DNA of 43,591 nucleotides from Clostridiales bacterium (GCA_017515465.1 JAFWFV010000031.1:1-43591), one strand, 5' to 3'. Counted from the first letter of the stretch, positions 26,559 to 34,693 are shown. A program made the numbers and translations. The notes: generated from the sequence alone by a model not told the origin.

Positions 26559-26918
26559 TCACTTTAGGTGTTCTTTTAGCTTGTTGAATGATTCGTCACT
26601 GATGACGTGCTCTATACGGCACGCGTCTTCGGAAGCGGTATCGGGGGATACACCGATCGATTCAAAGAATCTGCTGATGACCAGATGACGTTCATATATC
26701 TTCTCGGCGATCTCCCTGCCGGAATGAGTGAGTGTCAGATGACCGTCGGGATCCACATCGATGTATTTGTCCTGTTTCAGGAGCTTGACCGCACGGCAGA
26801 CTGATGGTCTGGAAAAGCCCATATTTACAGCCAGATCATTGGAGATGACTTTGTCCTGTTTCTTCGAAAGAATGAGAAGTGTCTCCAGATACATCTCTCC
26901 CGATTCACCCATTGTCAT
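26559..26918 (-). CDS. DtxR-family iron-dependent repressor, copy 2
   Basis: A 119-aa paralogue of the regulator at 25383, with the same metal residues (M9, H78, C100, E103, H104) and a similar recognition helix (GFSRPSVCRAVKLLKQDKYI). ATG at 26918 is preceded by GGAGGAG with 7-nt spacing; the frame is open to 26963. It is convergent with the ZIP gene and divergent from the MATE-fusion gene. The palindrome ATGATATCAT lies at 26954-26963 between the divergent starts. Two near-identical regulators in 1.5 kb suggest duplication with diverged targets. Confidence 0.87.
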   Translation of the reverse strand: MTMGESGEMYLETLLILSKKQDKVISNDLAVNMGFSRPSVCRAVKLLKQDKYIDVDPDGHLTLTHSGREIAEKIYERHLVISRFFESIGVSPDTASEDACRIEHVISDESFNKLKEHLK

Positions 26919-26999
26919 AATGATACTCCTCCGGTAACCATGATTTGTATATAATGATATCATATTAAATATACACGTAATACCATTTACGAGGTCAAT

Positions 27000-28775
27000 A
27001 TGCCGATAAACATCAACAGATATGACGAGAAGATAACCCGGCGGTTATTCTTCAGCATGGTCCCGGTCCAGATCCTGCTCGTTATGTGCTCAGGGATCAA
27101 TATCATCATCGACTCCACCTTTGCCAGCAACCTGATCGGTCCGGATGCGATGGCAGTCACGGGACTGTACGGCCCCTTTTCCAAGATACTTGATTCCCTC
27201 AATGTACTGATGTTCTCAGGCGCCCAGATACTCTGCGGAAAATACCTGGGCGAGAACATGGTTAAAAAAGCACGTTCCATCTTTTCCATAGACATCTTTA
27301 CCGTTATCGTCCTGGGCATAATAGGAACCGTGCTGTGCCTGTTCTTTCCTGCCGTTCCGGCCATGCTCTCCGTTAAGACATCCAATCCTCTTTATCAGGA
27401 TCTCATCCAGTACTTCCGCGGTATCGGCGGAGGCATCCTGCCTTTCATGCTCGGAACGCAGTTCACCTCTTTCCTGCAGCTGGAGAAAAAGGAAAAGATC
27501 GGCTATTTCAGCATCGCCGGCATGTTCGTCACAAATGCCGTCTGCGACTATCTGTTCATCAAAGTACTTAATATGGGTATATTCGGTCTCGGTCTGGCAA
27601 CGGCAGCCGGAAACTGGGTATCCTGCATAGTTCCCGGCATACATTTCATCAGCAAGAAGGCATCATTCAGGCTCATAACATCGGATATATCCTCACGTGA
27701 TTTCCGCGAGATACTGAAGTACGGATTTCCCGCATCACTGTCACAGCTCATGCTGGCAGTCAGAGGCATGATCCTCAATGCCATAATCCTCAACTTCGTA
27801 GGCAACAGCGGAATGTCAGCCTTCTCGGCAGTAGGTTCATTCGGATATCTTTACTGGGCCATCCCTGCCGGCATGACATCAGCCCTGATCACTCTCGCAT
27901 CCATCTATACGGGTGAAAAGGATAAGAGTGCCATAGAACTCCTCATGCGTATTTATCTGCGCAAGGCCGTTCCTCTGGTCTGTCTGTCATCTCTCATACT
28001 GGCGCTACTCGCCGTGCCGCTCACTAATCTGTATTTCCACGATCCCTCATCTGACGTCTACCGGATGGCACTGCTGGGATTCATCATCTTTCCCCTGTCA
28101 TCACCGGGCAGTTCCATAATCATCGGTATCAGGGATCTGTGGCGCTGCATGGAACACCATATTGCCGTTCACGTCGTCAACATCCTGGATGGTCTGATAC
28201 TGGTTGCCGGCATGTCACTGCTCCTCGTCATTCCCTTCGGCATGACCGGTCTGTGGATAGCACAGACGGCAAGCGGAATCCTGCTGGTATTCATCATCCT
28301 CATCATGACATGGATACGGGAAAAGCACTTCCCCAACAAGATCAGCATCCTCTGCGGCTATCCCAAGGGATTCGGCGTTGAAGACAAGGACCGTCTGAAC
28401 CTGTCCATCCACAACAGGGAGGAAGCCATCAACATCTCCGAGCAGGTCATCAGTTTCTGCCGTGAGCACGGTGTGGATGAGCACATCAGCATGAAATCAG
28501 GATTGTGCGTTGAGGAACTGGCGGTCAATATCGTCGAACACGGCTTCAGCGCCAGGAGCAACAGCGTTGTAGACATCAGTGTCACATGGACGGGAGAAGA
28601 TCTCATCATCAAGTTCAAGGACAACTGCAGGTCATTCAATCCCGAGGAGTGCGACATAATGTTCAATCCTGAAGATCCCGCTCACAATATCGGTATCAGG
28701 ATCGTCAAAAAGCTCTGCAAGGAAATGGAATACCACTCCCTTCTGGGCCTGAACGTGTTCTCCATAAAGATCTGA
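27000..28775 (+). CDS. MATE-family transporter fused to an RsbW-like ATPase domain
   Basis: A 591-aa protein. Residues about 10-450 form a MATE-type transporter with about 12 membrane segments. Residues 466-591 match the GHKL anti-sigma/serine kinase fold: an N box EELAVNIVEHGF (E506, N510, H514), a G1-like KDNCRSFNP (D541) and a G2-like HNIGIRIV (G565). RsbW/SpoIIAB-like domains bind ATP and phosphorylate anti-anti-sigma proteins or sense partners. An SSF-like or polytopic membrane part attached to such a domain suggests transport coupled to signalling, but the actual role is unknown. ATG at 27000 follows GAGG. Confidence 0.88.
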   Translation: MPININRYDEKITRRLFFSMVPVQILLVMCSGINIIIDSTFASNLIGPDAMAVTGLYGPFSKILDSLNVLMFSGAQILCGKYLGENMVKKARSIFSIDIFTVIVLGIIGTVLCLFFPAVPAMLSVKTSNPLYQDLIQYFRGIGGGILPFMLGTQFTSFLQLEKKEKIGYFSIAGMFVTNAVCDYLFIKVLNMGIFGLGLATAAGNWVSCIVPGIHFISKKASFRLITSDISSRDFREILKYGFPASLSQLMLAVRGMILNAIILNFVGNSGMSAFSAVGSFGYLYWAIPAGMTSALITLASIYTGEKDKSAIELLMRIYLRKAVPLVCLSSLILALLAVPLTNLYFHDPSSDVYRMALLGFIIFPLSSPGSSIIIGIRDLWRCMEHHIAVHVVNILDGLILVAGMSLLLVIPFGMTGLWIAQTASGILLVFIILIMTWIREKHFPNKISILCGYPKGFGVEDKDRLNLSIHNREEAINISEQVISFCREHGVDEHISMKSGLCVEELAVNIVEHGFSARSNSVVDISVTWTGEDLIIKFKDNCRSFNPEECDIMFNPEDPAHNIGIRIVKKLCKEMEYHSLLGLNVFSIKI

Positions 28776-28815
28776 TGTATAATTAAAACAGTTTAGATAT
28801 GGGGGATTGGAAATC

Positions 28816-29166
28816 ATGAAAAAAACACTATCCATCGTACTGATCTTATCTGTGCTCTTCTGCATGGTCCTGTCAGTTTCAGGATGCGGCAGCAGCGCCG
28901 ACTACCCTGCTCCTCTCGATGCATACCGCGCATATTGTGACGGCGAAGATGTTGTCGGCAAGACTGTTGATTTTACCGTCAATGACAGCAACGCCATAGG
29001 CAGGATCTTCTTCGGTGCTACACCTGATTTCAGCAGCTCCGTGGAACTGTACGTTACTGACAACAGCGCAGAGAAACTCGAAGAAGGAGATTCTGCAACA
29101 CTTAAGATCTCCAGCGTGGAAACATCCCTTGCTGAGGTTGATTTCTACGGTACGATCGTAGACTGA
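28816..29166 (+). CDS. small secreted lipoprotein
   Basis: A 116-aa protein with a lipoprotein signal (KK, hydrophobic stretch LSIVLILSVLFCMVLSV, lipobox VSGC), giving a mature protein of about 90 residues anchored outside the membrane. The mature part (VVGKTVDFTVNDSN, FFGATPDFSSSVELYVTDNS) is beta-rich and might be an OB-fold, but I do not recognise a family. ATG at 28816 follows GGGGG; the frame starts at a TTG 9 nt earlier. TATAAT at 28778-28783 probably belongs to its promoter. Confidence 0.78.
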   Translation: MKKTLSIVLILSVLFCMVLSVSGCGSSADYPAPLDAYRAYCDGEDVVGKTVDFTVNDSNAIGRIFFGATPDFSSSVELYVTDNSAEKLEEGDSATLKISSVETSLAEVDFYGTIVD

Positions 29167-29177
29167 TCTATCCGGCC

Positions 29178-29324
29178 TTAATTGAATTTGTTGATAACCC
29201 ACATCTCTGCGGGAGAAGCTTTTGAGCAGTTGTGGCAGAACAGTTTTTCCTCTTCTGCTGCCAGCTTCATCTCCTCCTCAGTGTAAGCGCTCCTGTGGGT
29301 CAGCTTAGGCAGCGCTGCAGTCAC
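29178..29324 (-). other. in-frame open tail after the DUF gene, with a CxxC-like motif
   Basis: Directly after the TAA of the gene at 29325-30020 the same frame stays open for 48 more codons before TAA at 29178. It encodes a charged segment with EEEKLFCHNCSKASPAEMWV, whose CHNC resembles half a zinc ribbon. It may be a lost C-terminal domain or the end of a deleted neighbouring gene. It accounts for the sequence between the two genes. Confidence 0.35.
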
Positions 29325-30020
29325 TTATAATACTTTCAGATAGATATCATCATCTCCGTCGTCTATGATCTCATAGAGTTCATCCATTTTATCTTCAGTA
29401 CAGACGATGAACTGCTGCAGGCCCACATCATCCATATCGCCGTAATTTGTGATGCATATCCTTACATAGCAGTAGTATGTCTCACCATCTATCTCAGCAG
29501 AATAGATATAGCCTGACAGAATGGTTTTTGTATCGCCTTCGAGATGAACGCTCTTGCCGTAATCCGTAAGAAAATCATCAGGATCGAGATCGGCATTCAG
29601 TCTTTCGATATCATCCAGAAATTCTTCTACCGTATCATCGAAATGTCTGTCATCTCTGACATTCTCAGAAAACTCACGATAGATCATGTCTTCGTCTTCA
29701 TCATCAACGGATTCAAGCAGCTCCCTGAGCATTTCGCTTGAACCTATGACTGCATTCCGCGGCATGAAAAATGGCTTATACCGCCATTCATCAGCTATAC
29801 ATTTAACACTGGCATTGTACAGGACATATCTCCCGGCTATGTACAGGACAAGAAGGAGCGGTATCGAAGCCATGCCTATGCCTATGCTGGTCTTCTTTCC
29901 CTTTTTCCCTGCTTTCTTATCATTGATACCGGCAGCGATGAGGACAATACCTGTTATGAGTAACGCCCCCGAAACAAGCAGTATCAGTATTCCCAAAAGA
30001 AAAAAGACAGCAAGACCCAT
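29325..30020 (-). CDS. membrane-anchored protein of unknown function
   Basis: A 231-aa protein with two N-terminal membrane segments (about residues 3-30 and 47-69) joined by a Lys-rich loop, so the C-terminal part is on the same side as the N-terminus. The soluble part is acidic, with helices (EMLRELLESVDDEDEDMIY) then beta strands (YSAEIDGETYYCYVRICITN). The helical-plus-strand layout resembles DUF5104-type proteins, but that is a weak impression. ATG at 30020 follows GAGGT. The frame stays open for 48 codons past the stop. Confidence 0.72.
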   Translation of the reverse strand: MGLAVFFLLGILILLVSGALLITGIVLIAAGINDKKAGKKGKKTSIGIGMASIPLLLVLYIAGRYVLYNASVKCIADEWRYKPFFMPRNAVIGSSEMLRELLESVDDEDEDMIYREFSENVRDDRHFDDTVEEFLDDIERLNADLDPDDFLTDYGKSVHLEGDTKTILSGYIYSAEIDGETYYCYVRICITNYGDMDDVGLQQFIVCTEDKMDELYEIIDDGDDDIYLKVL

Positions 30021-30170
30021 ATAAATACCTCATTATCACTAAAACTGTCGAATAAAAGTACTCTTATGTATTGTATCATCATTGTCCGGCTTACGGGGGT
30101 AACATTAGGTTATCTAACCCGGACTTCAGTTCATGCCCGTTAGGTTCGAACTTGCAAGATATAGAGGGTA

Positions 30171-30204
30171 AATGTGCCCCCAAAAACAAGGAATGTGCCC
30201 CCAA
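30171..30204. repeat. two 13-bp direct repeats beside tRNA-Ser
   Basis: AATGTGCCCCCAA occurs at 30171-30183 and 30192-30204, a 21-bp period, about 90 bp from the tRNA. Repeats like this occur at the ends of some transposons and integrating elements, and a T-loop-like GGTTCGAAC lies at 30143-30151. No open reading frame or transposase is near, so it is at most a remnant. The rest of 30021-30291 shows nothing else but the terminator. Confidence 0.4.
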
Positions 30205-30262
30205 GATTACGGAGCTTATAGGATGAATTACAAGAAAGTAGAAAATTCGGCAAAATTAAAGA

Positions 30263-30285
30263 CCCGCAAACGCAGTGTTTACGGG
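30263..30285 (-). terminator. terminator of tRNA-Ser
   Basis: CCCGCAAAC (30263-30271) pairs with GTTTACGGG (30277-30285), with one G-U, around a 5-nt loop. On the minus strand it is followed by TCTTTAATTTT. It lies 6 nt past the CCA end of the tRNA. Confidence 0.7.
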
Positions 30286-30291
30286 CCTTTC

Positions 30292-30380
30292 TGGCGGAGC
30301 GGGTGGGATTCGAACCCACGTGCCCTTGCGGACAAACGGTTTTCAAGACCGCCTCGTTATGACCACTTCGATACCGCTCC
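30292..30380 (-). tRNA. tRNA-Ser (anticodon UGA), CCA encoded
   Basis: The minus strand reads an acceptor GGAGCGG paired with CCGCTCC, a discriminator G and an encoded CCA (30292-30294). The anticodon loop is CTTGAAA, anticodon TGA, on a stem GCGGT/ACCGT. A long variable arm (TTTGTCCGCAAGGGCAC) and T-loop GGTTCGAATCC confirm a class II seryl tRNA. It has its own terminator and lies between the membrane-protein gene and parB, with no tRNA neighbours in the window. Confidence 0.97.
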
Positions 30381-30454
30381 AGGTCATTCGATACGGTCAG
30401 TATTTTACAGTATTGGCAGGTAATTTTCAATAATTATTATTTATATATGAAAAA

Positions 30455-30483
30455 GAGCCGTATCCTGTATTCGGATACGGCTC
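30455..30483 (-). terminator. terminator of parB
   Basis: An 11-bp perfect stem (GAGCCGTATCC with GGATACGGCTC) encloses a 7-nt loop, followed on the minus strand by TTTTTCATAT. It lies 30 nt after the parB stop, with a parS-like site in between. Confidence 0.85.
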
Positions 30484-30484
30484 C

Positions 30485-30500
30485 TGTTCTACGTGAAACA
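30485..30500. promoter_or_regulatory. parS: parS site (one mismatch)
   Basis: TGTTCTACGTGAAACA differs from the palindromic chromosomal parS consensus TGTTNCACGTGAAACA at one position. It lies between the parB stop and its terminator. ParB binds such sites and spreads to organise the origin for segregation. Confidence 0.85.
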
Positions 30501-30512
30501 ATCGGGATCGGG

Positions 30513-31430
30513 TCAGCCGAGTATCTCGATCAGACGATCCAGGTCCTCGTTATTCTTATAATCGATAACGATCTTGCCCTTTCCTGTAGACTGATCAGTA
30601 ACCTTGATCTTGACTCTGGAACCCAGTGTCTTTTTGAGCCTGGTCTCGACTTCCTTGATGCTGAGCTTTACTTGAGGATCCAGCTCTTTCTTAGCCTTGG
30701 GCTCTGTGTTGTTTTCCTTGGCCCAGATATACTTCTTGATGTATTCTTCTGCCTGTCTGACACTCATGTCGCGGGTCATTATGACATCTGCAACACGGCG
30801 CTGATCCTCCTCATCCTTGAGAGCCAGGATAGCCTTTGCATGACCGGCAGAAAGCTCTCCGCTCCTGATGAAATCAATGAGTGATTCATTGATGTTCGTC
30901 AATCTGATAGTGTTTGCTATAGTTGCTCTGGGCTTGCCGAGCTTCTTTGCCAGCTGTTCCTGTGTGAGCTTATGTGTCTTGAGCAGCATCTGCATAGCAA
31001 GAGCCTCTTCAATGGGGTTCAGATCTTCTCTCTGGAGGTTCTCGATGAGAGCCTGTTCCATGGTCTCCTGATCAGTGAGATCCCTTACTATGGCAGGTAT
31101 CACCTTTAATCCTGCCAGACGTGACGCACGCCACCTTCTCTCACCTGCTACTATGCGGTAACCCTTATCTCTTCTCTGAACGATTATGGGCTGTATTACG
31201 CCGTTTTCCTTGATCGATGCAGCCAGTTCATTGAGCTTTTCCTCATCAAAATCCTTACGGGGCTGATCAGTATTAGGAGATATATCATTTATCTTCAGTT
31301 CTATAACCGAATCAGTTGTATTTTCAGGAATACCTTCTGTTGGAAGCAATGCGCTGAGTCCCTTTCCCAGTCCCTTTGTTGTTGTCTTTTTCTTTGCTGC
31401 AGTTGTAGTTGTCTTTGCTGTTCTTGCCAT
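30513..31430 (-). CDS. parB: chromosome-partitioning protein ParB
   Basis: A 305-aa protein with a Lys/Thr/Ala-rich basic N-terminus ending in the ParA-contact region GLGKGLSALLP, a ParB/Srx domain (about 45-135) with the CTP-binding GERRWRASRLAG, a helix-turn-helix (about 150-200, TQEQLAKKLGKPRATIANTI), and a C-terminal dimer domain (about 255-305). ATG at 31430 follows GAGGTG; the frame begins at a GTG 9 nt earlier. It is 36 nt downstream of parA. Three parS sites flank the pair. Confidence 0.96.
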   Translation of the reverse strand: MARTAKTTTTAAKKKTTTKGLGKGLSALLPTEGIPENTTDSVIELKINDISPNTDQPRKDFDEEKLNELAASIKENGVIQPIIVQRRDKGYRIVAGERRWRASRLAGLKVIPAIVRDLTDQETMEQALIENLQREDLNPIEEALAMQMLLKTHKLTQEQLAKKLGKPRATIANTIRLTNINESLIDFIRSGELSAGHAKAILALKDEEDQRRVADVIMTRDMSVRQAEEYIKKYIWAKENNTEPKAKKELDPQVKLSIKEVETRLKKTLGSRVKIKVTDQSTGKGKIVIDYKNNEDLDRLIEILG

Positions 31431-31466
31431 ATTGTTCACCTCGTTATATAGATGTGCGTCTATGTT

Positions 31467-32231
31467 TTACTTGATCCTTCTGATAACCTCGCCGGCCAGC
31501 GTCTCATAGGCCTTTGAACCCTTGGAGTTCTTGTCATAGTCGTAAATTGAAAGGCCATAGCTGGGAGCTTCCGCAAGTCTGACATTTCTGGGAACTAGGG
31601 TCTTAAATACCTTCTTACCAAAATACTCCTCTACCTCTTCCTTGACCTGCTTGGAGAGCTGTGTACGCATATTGAACATCGTCAGGACAACGCCGCCTAT
31701 ACTGATATTAGGATTGAGTTTCTTCTTGACGATATTGATCGTATCGATGAGCTGGGTTAATCCCTCCAGCGCATAGTATTCACCCTGGATGGGTACGATA
31801 ACAAACTCACATGCTGTCAAGGCGTTGATTGTCAGCAATCCCAATGAAGGAGGACAATCAACGAAAATGTAATCGTAATCATCAACCACATCCTTGATCG
31901 CATTCTTCAGTATCTGTTCCCTGGACATGGCACTGACCAGTTCAACCTCGGCTCCGGCCAGATTGATGTTAGTAGGGACCATATCGACATTTGCTGCAGA
32001 TGACTCAACTATTACATCAGTAACAGGAATATCATTTACTAACATATCATATGTTGTATTCTCAAGCTGACCCTTGTCGATACCCAGACCGCTTGTTGCA
32101 TTACCCTGAGGATCGAGATCGATCAGCAGCACTTTCTTACGTTTTTTACCGATAAAGGCGGCAAGATTTACAGCAGTAGTTGTCTTTCCGACTCCACCCT
32201 TCTGATTTACAATCGCAATGATCTTACCCAT
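31467..32231 (-). CDS. parA: chromosome-partitioning ATPase ParA (Soj-like)
   Basis: A 254-aa P-loop ATPase with deviant Walker A KGGVGKTT at about residues 11-18, the A' motif LLIDLDPQGNA, and Walker B YIFVDCPPSLGLL. The short N-terminus without a helix-turn-helix marks the chromosomal Soj type. ATG at 32231 follows AAAGGAG; the frame begins at TTG 3 nt earlier. It drives ParB-parS separation and can regulate DnaA. parS sites lie 96 and 188 nt upstream. Confidence 0.96.
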   Translation of the reverse strand: MGKIIAIVNQKGGVGKTTTAVNLAAFIGKKRKKVLLIDLDPQGNATSGLGIDKGQLENTTYDMLVNDIPVTDVIVESSAANVDMVPTNINLAGAEVELVSAMSREQILKNAIKDVVDDYDYIFVDCPPSLGLLTINALTACEFVIVPIQGEYYALEGLTQLIDTINIVKKKLNPNISIGGVVLTMFNMRTQLSKQVKEEVEEYFGKKVFKTLVPRNVRLAEAPSYGLSIYDYDKNSKGSKAYETLAGEVIRRIK

Positions 32232-32326
32232 CAATAATCTCTCCTTTAAATATTATATAACAATATATTACTACTTTATCGATACATCTAATATTTCAAT
32301 CATGTTAAATAATCATATTGCAGAAT

Positions 32327-32342
32327 TGTTCTACGTGGAACA
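32327..32342. promoter_or_regulatory. parS: parS site (one mismatch)
   Basis: TGTTCTACGTGGAACA, palindromic parS with one change, 96 nt upstream of parA. Confidence 0.85.
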
Positions 32343-32358
32343 ATACTAATGTAAATGA

Positions 32359-32413
32359 AAACACCTGTTATGAAATTCTTTTAAGCGAAGCGCCGATTTC
32401 ATGACAGGTGTTT
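32359..32413. repeat. 18-bp hairpin repeat A with conserved loop
   Basis: The arms 32359-32376 and 32396-32413 form an 18-bp stem (one G-U) around a 19-nt loop, TCTTTTAAGCGAAGCGCCG. It matches repeat B exactly 170 bp away, with one loop difference and compensating changes in the stem. On the minus strand it is followed by TTTTCATTT, so it could terminate transcription. It ends 5 bp before a perfect parS. Confidence 0.8.
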
Positions 32414-32418
32414 GAATT

Positions 32419-32434
32419 TGTTCCACGTGGAACA
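32419..32434. promoter_or_regulatory. parS: perfect parS site
   Basis: TGTTCCACGTGGAACA is a perfect palindrome matching the consensus, in the parA-gyrB gap, 5 bp from hairpin A. Confidence 0.95.
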
Positions 32435-32528
32435 TTATTAGATAATGGGAATAATATATAGAATGCTTATAAAAGCAGTAACAATTCAATTGAGGCAATA
32501 ATTGATATTGATCAACTGACTAAAAAGA

Positions 32529-32583
32529 AAACTCCTGTTATGGAATTCTTTTAAGCGAAGTGCCGATTCCATAACAGGAGTTT
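32529..32583. repeat. 18-bp hairpin repeat B with conserved loop (gyrB terminator)
   Basis: A perfect 18-bp stem, arms 32529-32546 and 32566-32583, encloses the loop TCTTTTAAGCGAAGTGCCG. On the minus strand it is followed by TTTTCTTTTT, 8 nt after the gyrB stop, so it should terminate gyrB. It is a near copy of repeat A. Between B and A the 32435-32527 stretch is AT-rich with no gene. Confidence 0.85.
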
Positions 32584-32590
32584 GAATATC

Positions 32591-34693
32591 TTAGTTATCG
32601 ATATTAGCCAGCTTAGCATTCTCCTGGATAAAGAGCTTTCTGGGTTCAACCTGATCACCCATGAGGAGTGAGAATGTTTCGTCTGCAGCCTGGGCATCAG
32701 CGAGTGATACCTTGAGGAGCTTACGGGTTGCAGGATTCATTGTAGTATCCCAGAGCTGTTCAGAGCTCATCTCACCAAGACCCTTAAATCTCTGGATGAG
32801 GGGATCCTTCCATCCGGTCTTTTCCTTTATAGCTTCAACTTCTGCATCATCATAAGCGTAATATGCTTCCTCTCCCTTATAAACCTTGTAGAGAGGCGGG
32901 CAAGCGATATATACATATCCGCCCTCAACGAGAGGCTTCATGTATCTGAAGAAGAATGTCAGAAGCAATGTACGGATATGAGAACCGTCGACATCGGCAT
33001 CGGCCATAATGATGCACTTATGGTAACGGAGCTTCTCAGGATCAAAGTCATCACCGATTCCGGCACCCAAAGCCATAACTACAGGCTGGAGTTTTTCATT
33101 TGAATATACCTTGTCGATCCTGGACTTCTCAACATTAAGCATCTTACCCCAGAGAGGAAGGATGGCCTGGTACTTACGCTCTCTGCCCTGCTTTGCAGAT
33201 CCTCCAGCAGAGTCTCCCTCAACGATGAAGATCTCACAGAATTCAGCTTCATTTGACTGGCAGTCAGCAAGCTTGCCGGGAAGAGCATTACTCTCGAATA
33301 CTGTCTTACGACGCGTCATTTCACGTGCTTTCTTTGCTGCATCACGTGCTCTGGAAGCTGAGAGACACTTGTCCAGGATTACCTTGGAGATGTCGGGATT
33401 CTCCTCCATGTAGGTTGCCAGCTTGTCACTGACTACCTTATCTACCATAGGTCTGATCTCAGCATTACCGAGCTTACTCTTTGTCTGGCCTTCGAACTGG
33501 GGATCAGGAAGCTTTACGGAGATGATCGCAGATAATCCCTCTCTCGTGTCTTCACCCTGGAGTTTTGCATCGTTATCCTTGAGATACTTATACTTCTTGG
33601 CGTAATCATTGATAACACGGGTCATGGCTGTTCTGAAACCAATGAGATGCGTACCGCCCTCAAGTGTAGCGATATTATTGGCATATGTATAAACTCTCTC
33701 CTGATATGAGTCGTTGTACTGGAGAGCGATCTCTACGAAACAATCACCTGACTTTGTAGCAAAATAGATCGGCGGATTATTGATGACTTCACGGCCCTTA
33801 TTAAGGTATTCAACGAATGAGATGATACCACCGTCGTAATGGAGATGCTTCTTTACCGGCTCATCTCCTCTGTCATCACAGAGATCGATGGTTACTTCCT
33901 TATTAAGGAATGCCATCTCACGGTAACGTGTGATCATGGAATCGAAATCGAATCTGGTCTCGGGGAAGATCGTACCGTCAGGAATGAAATTTGTCGTAGT
34001 TCCTGTATCATTTACGTCGCATTCTCCGACAACATGGAGAGGAACCGTCGTGATTCCCTTTTCAAATTCGATCTCATGGATCTTGCCCTCACGCTTAACC
34101 TGAACCTTCATGTGATCGGCAAGAGCATTAACTACTGATGCACCTACACCGTGAAGTCCGCCGGAAATGCTGTATGCACCACCGCCGAATTTACCGCCGG
34201 CGTGAAGTACTGTGTGAACGACCTCGACGGTAGGGATACCCTGCTTAGGATGGATACCTACAGGAATACCGGAACCATTATCAACTACCGTAACAGAACC
34301 GTCTTTCTCGAGAGTTACAGTAATGAGATCACATCTGCCTGCCAGAGCTTCATCAACAGAGTTTGCAACGATCTCGTATACCAGGTGGTGGAGACCTCTC
34401 TGTGTTGTATCACCGATGTACATACCGGGTCTCTTACGTACAGCCTCAAGTCCTTCAAGGACCTGAATGTCTCCCTCATCGTATGCGCTGTCATTGTTGG
34501 TATCAAACTCATCCTGACCCTCTGATGCAGCGAGTACATCAGCCATCTTTTCCTCACCAAAGTCCTCTGTAAGAGCTCTGGGATTCTCAGCCAGATTTCT
34601 GAGTTCATCAGGATCTCCGTCCTCAACAGGATTGAAATAGAGATCTACCTCTCCTGAGTTCTGGATCTTGTTCTCATCATTAGTGTCAGCCAT
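32591..34693 (-). CDS. gyrB: DNA gyrase subunit B with acidic N-terminal extension
   Basis: A 700-aa subunit. After an acidic, low-complexity N-terminal region of about 70 residues comes the usual start YDEGDIQVLEGLEAVRKRPG at residue 71. The GHKL ATPase follows (NSVDEALAGRCD, DNGSGIPVG, GGLHGVGASVVNAL), then the TOPRIM domain (EGDSAGGSAKQGRERKYQAI, DADVDGSHIRTL) and the C-terminal QRFKGLGEM. These fit GyrB rather than ParE. ATG at 34693 has AGGAG upstream. A second candidate start, M50 (34546), has GGTGAGG just before it. gyrA is not in this window. Confidence 0.96.
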   Translation of the reverse strand: MADTNDENKIQNSGEVDLYFNPVEDGDPDELRNLAENPRALTEDFGEEKMADVLAASEGQDEFDTNNDSAYDEGDIQVLEGLEAVRKRPGMYIGDTTQRGLHHLVYEIVANSVDEALAGRCDLITVTLEKDGSVTVVDNGSGIPVGIHPKQGIPTVEVVHTVLHAGGKFGGGAYSISGGLHGVGASVVNALADHMKVQVKREGKIHEIEFEKGITTVPLHVVGECDVNDTGTTTNFIPDGTIFPETRFDFDSMITRYREMAFLNKEVTIDLCDDRGDEPVKKHLHYDGGIISFVEYLNKGREVINNPPIYFATKSGDCFVEIALQYNDSYQERVYTYANNIATLEGGTHLIGFRTAMTRVINDYAKKYKYLKDNDAKLQGEDTREGLSAIISVKLPDPQFEGQTKSKLGNAEIRPMVDKVVSDKLATYMEENPDISKVILDKCLSASRARDAAKKAREMTRRKTVFESNALPGKLADCQSNEAEFCEIFIVEGDSAGGSAKQGRERKYQAILPLWGKMLNVEKSRIDKVYSNEKLQPVVMALGAGIGDDFDPEKLRYHKCIIMADADVDGSHIRTLLLTFFFRYMKPLVEGGYVYIACPPLYKVYKGEEAYYAYDDAEVEAIKEKTGWKDPLIQRFKGLGEMSSEQLWDTTMNPATRKLLKVSLADAQAADETFSLLMGDQVEPRKLFIQENAKLANIDN

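Noticed and set aside
34315..34626. 103-codon minus-strand frame inside gyrB
   Set aside because: It is an alternative frame of gyrB, lacks a ribosome binding site, and its sequence has no recognisable domain.
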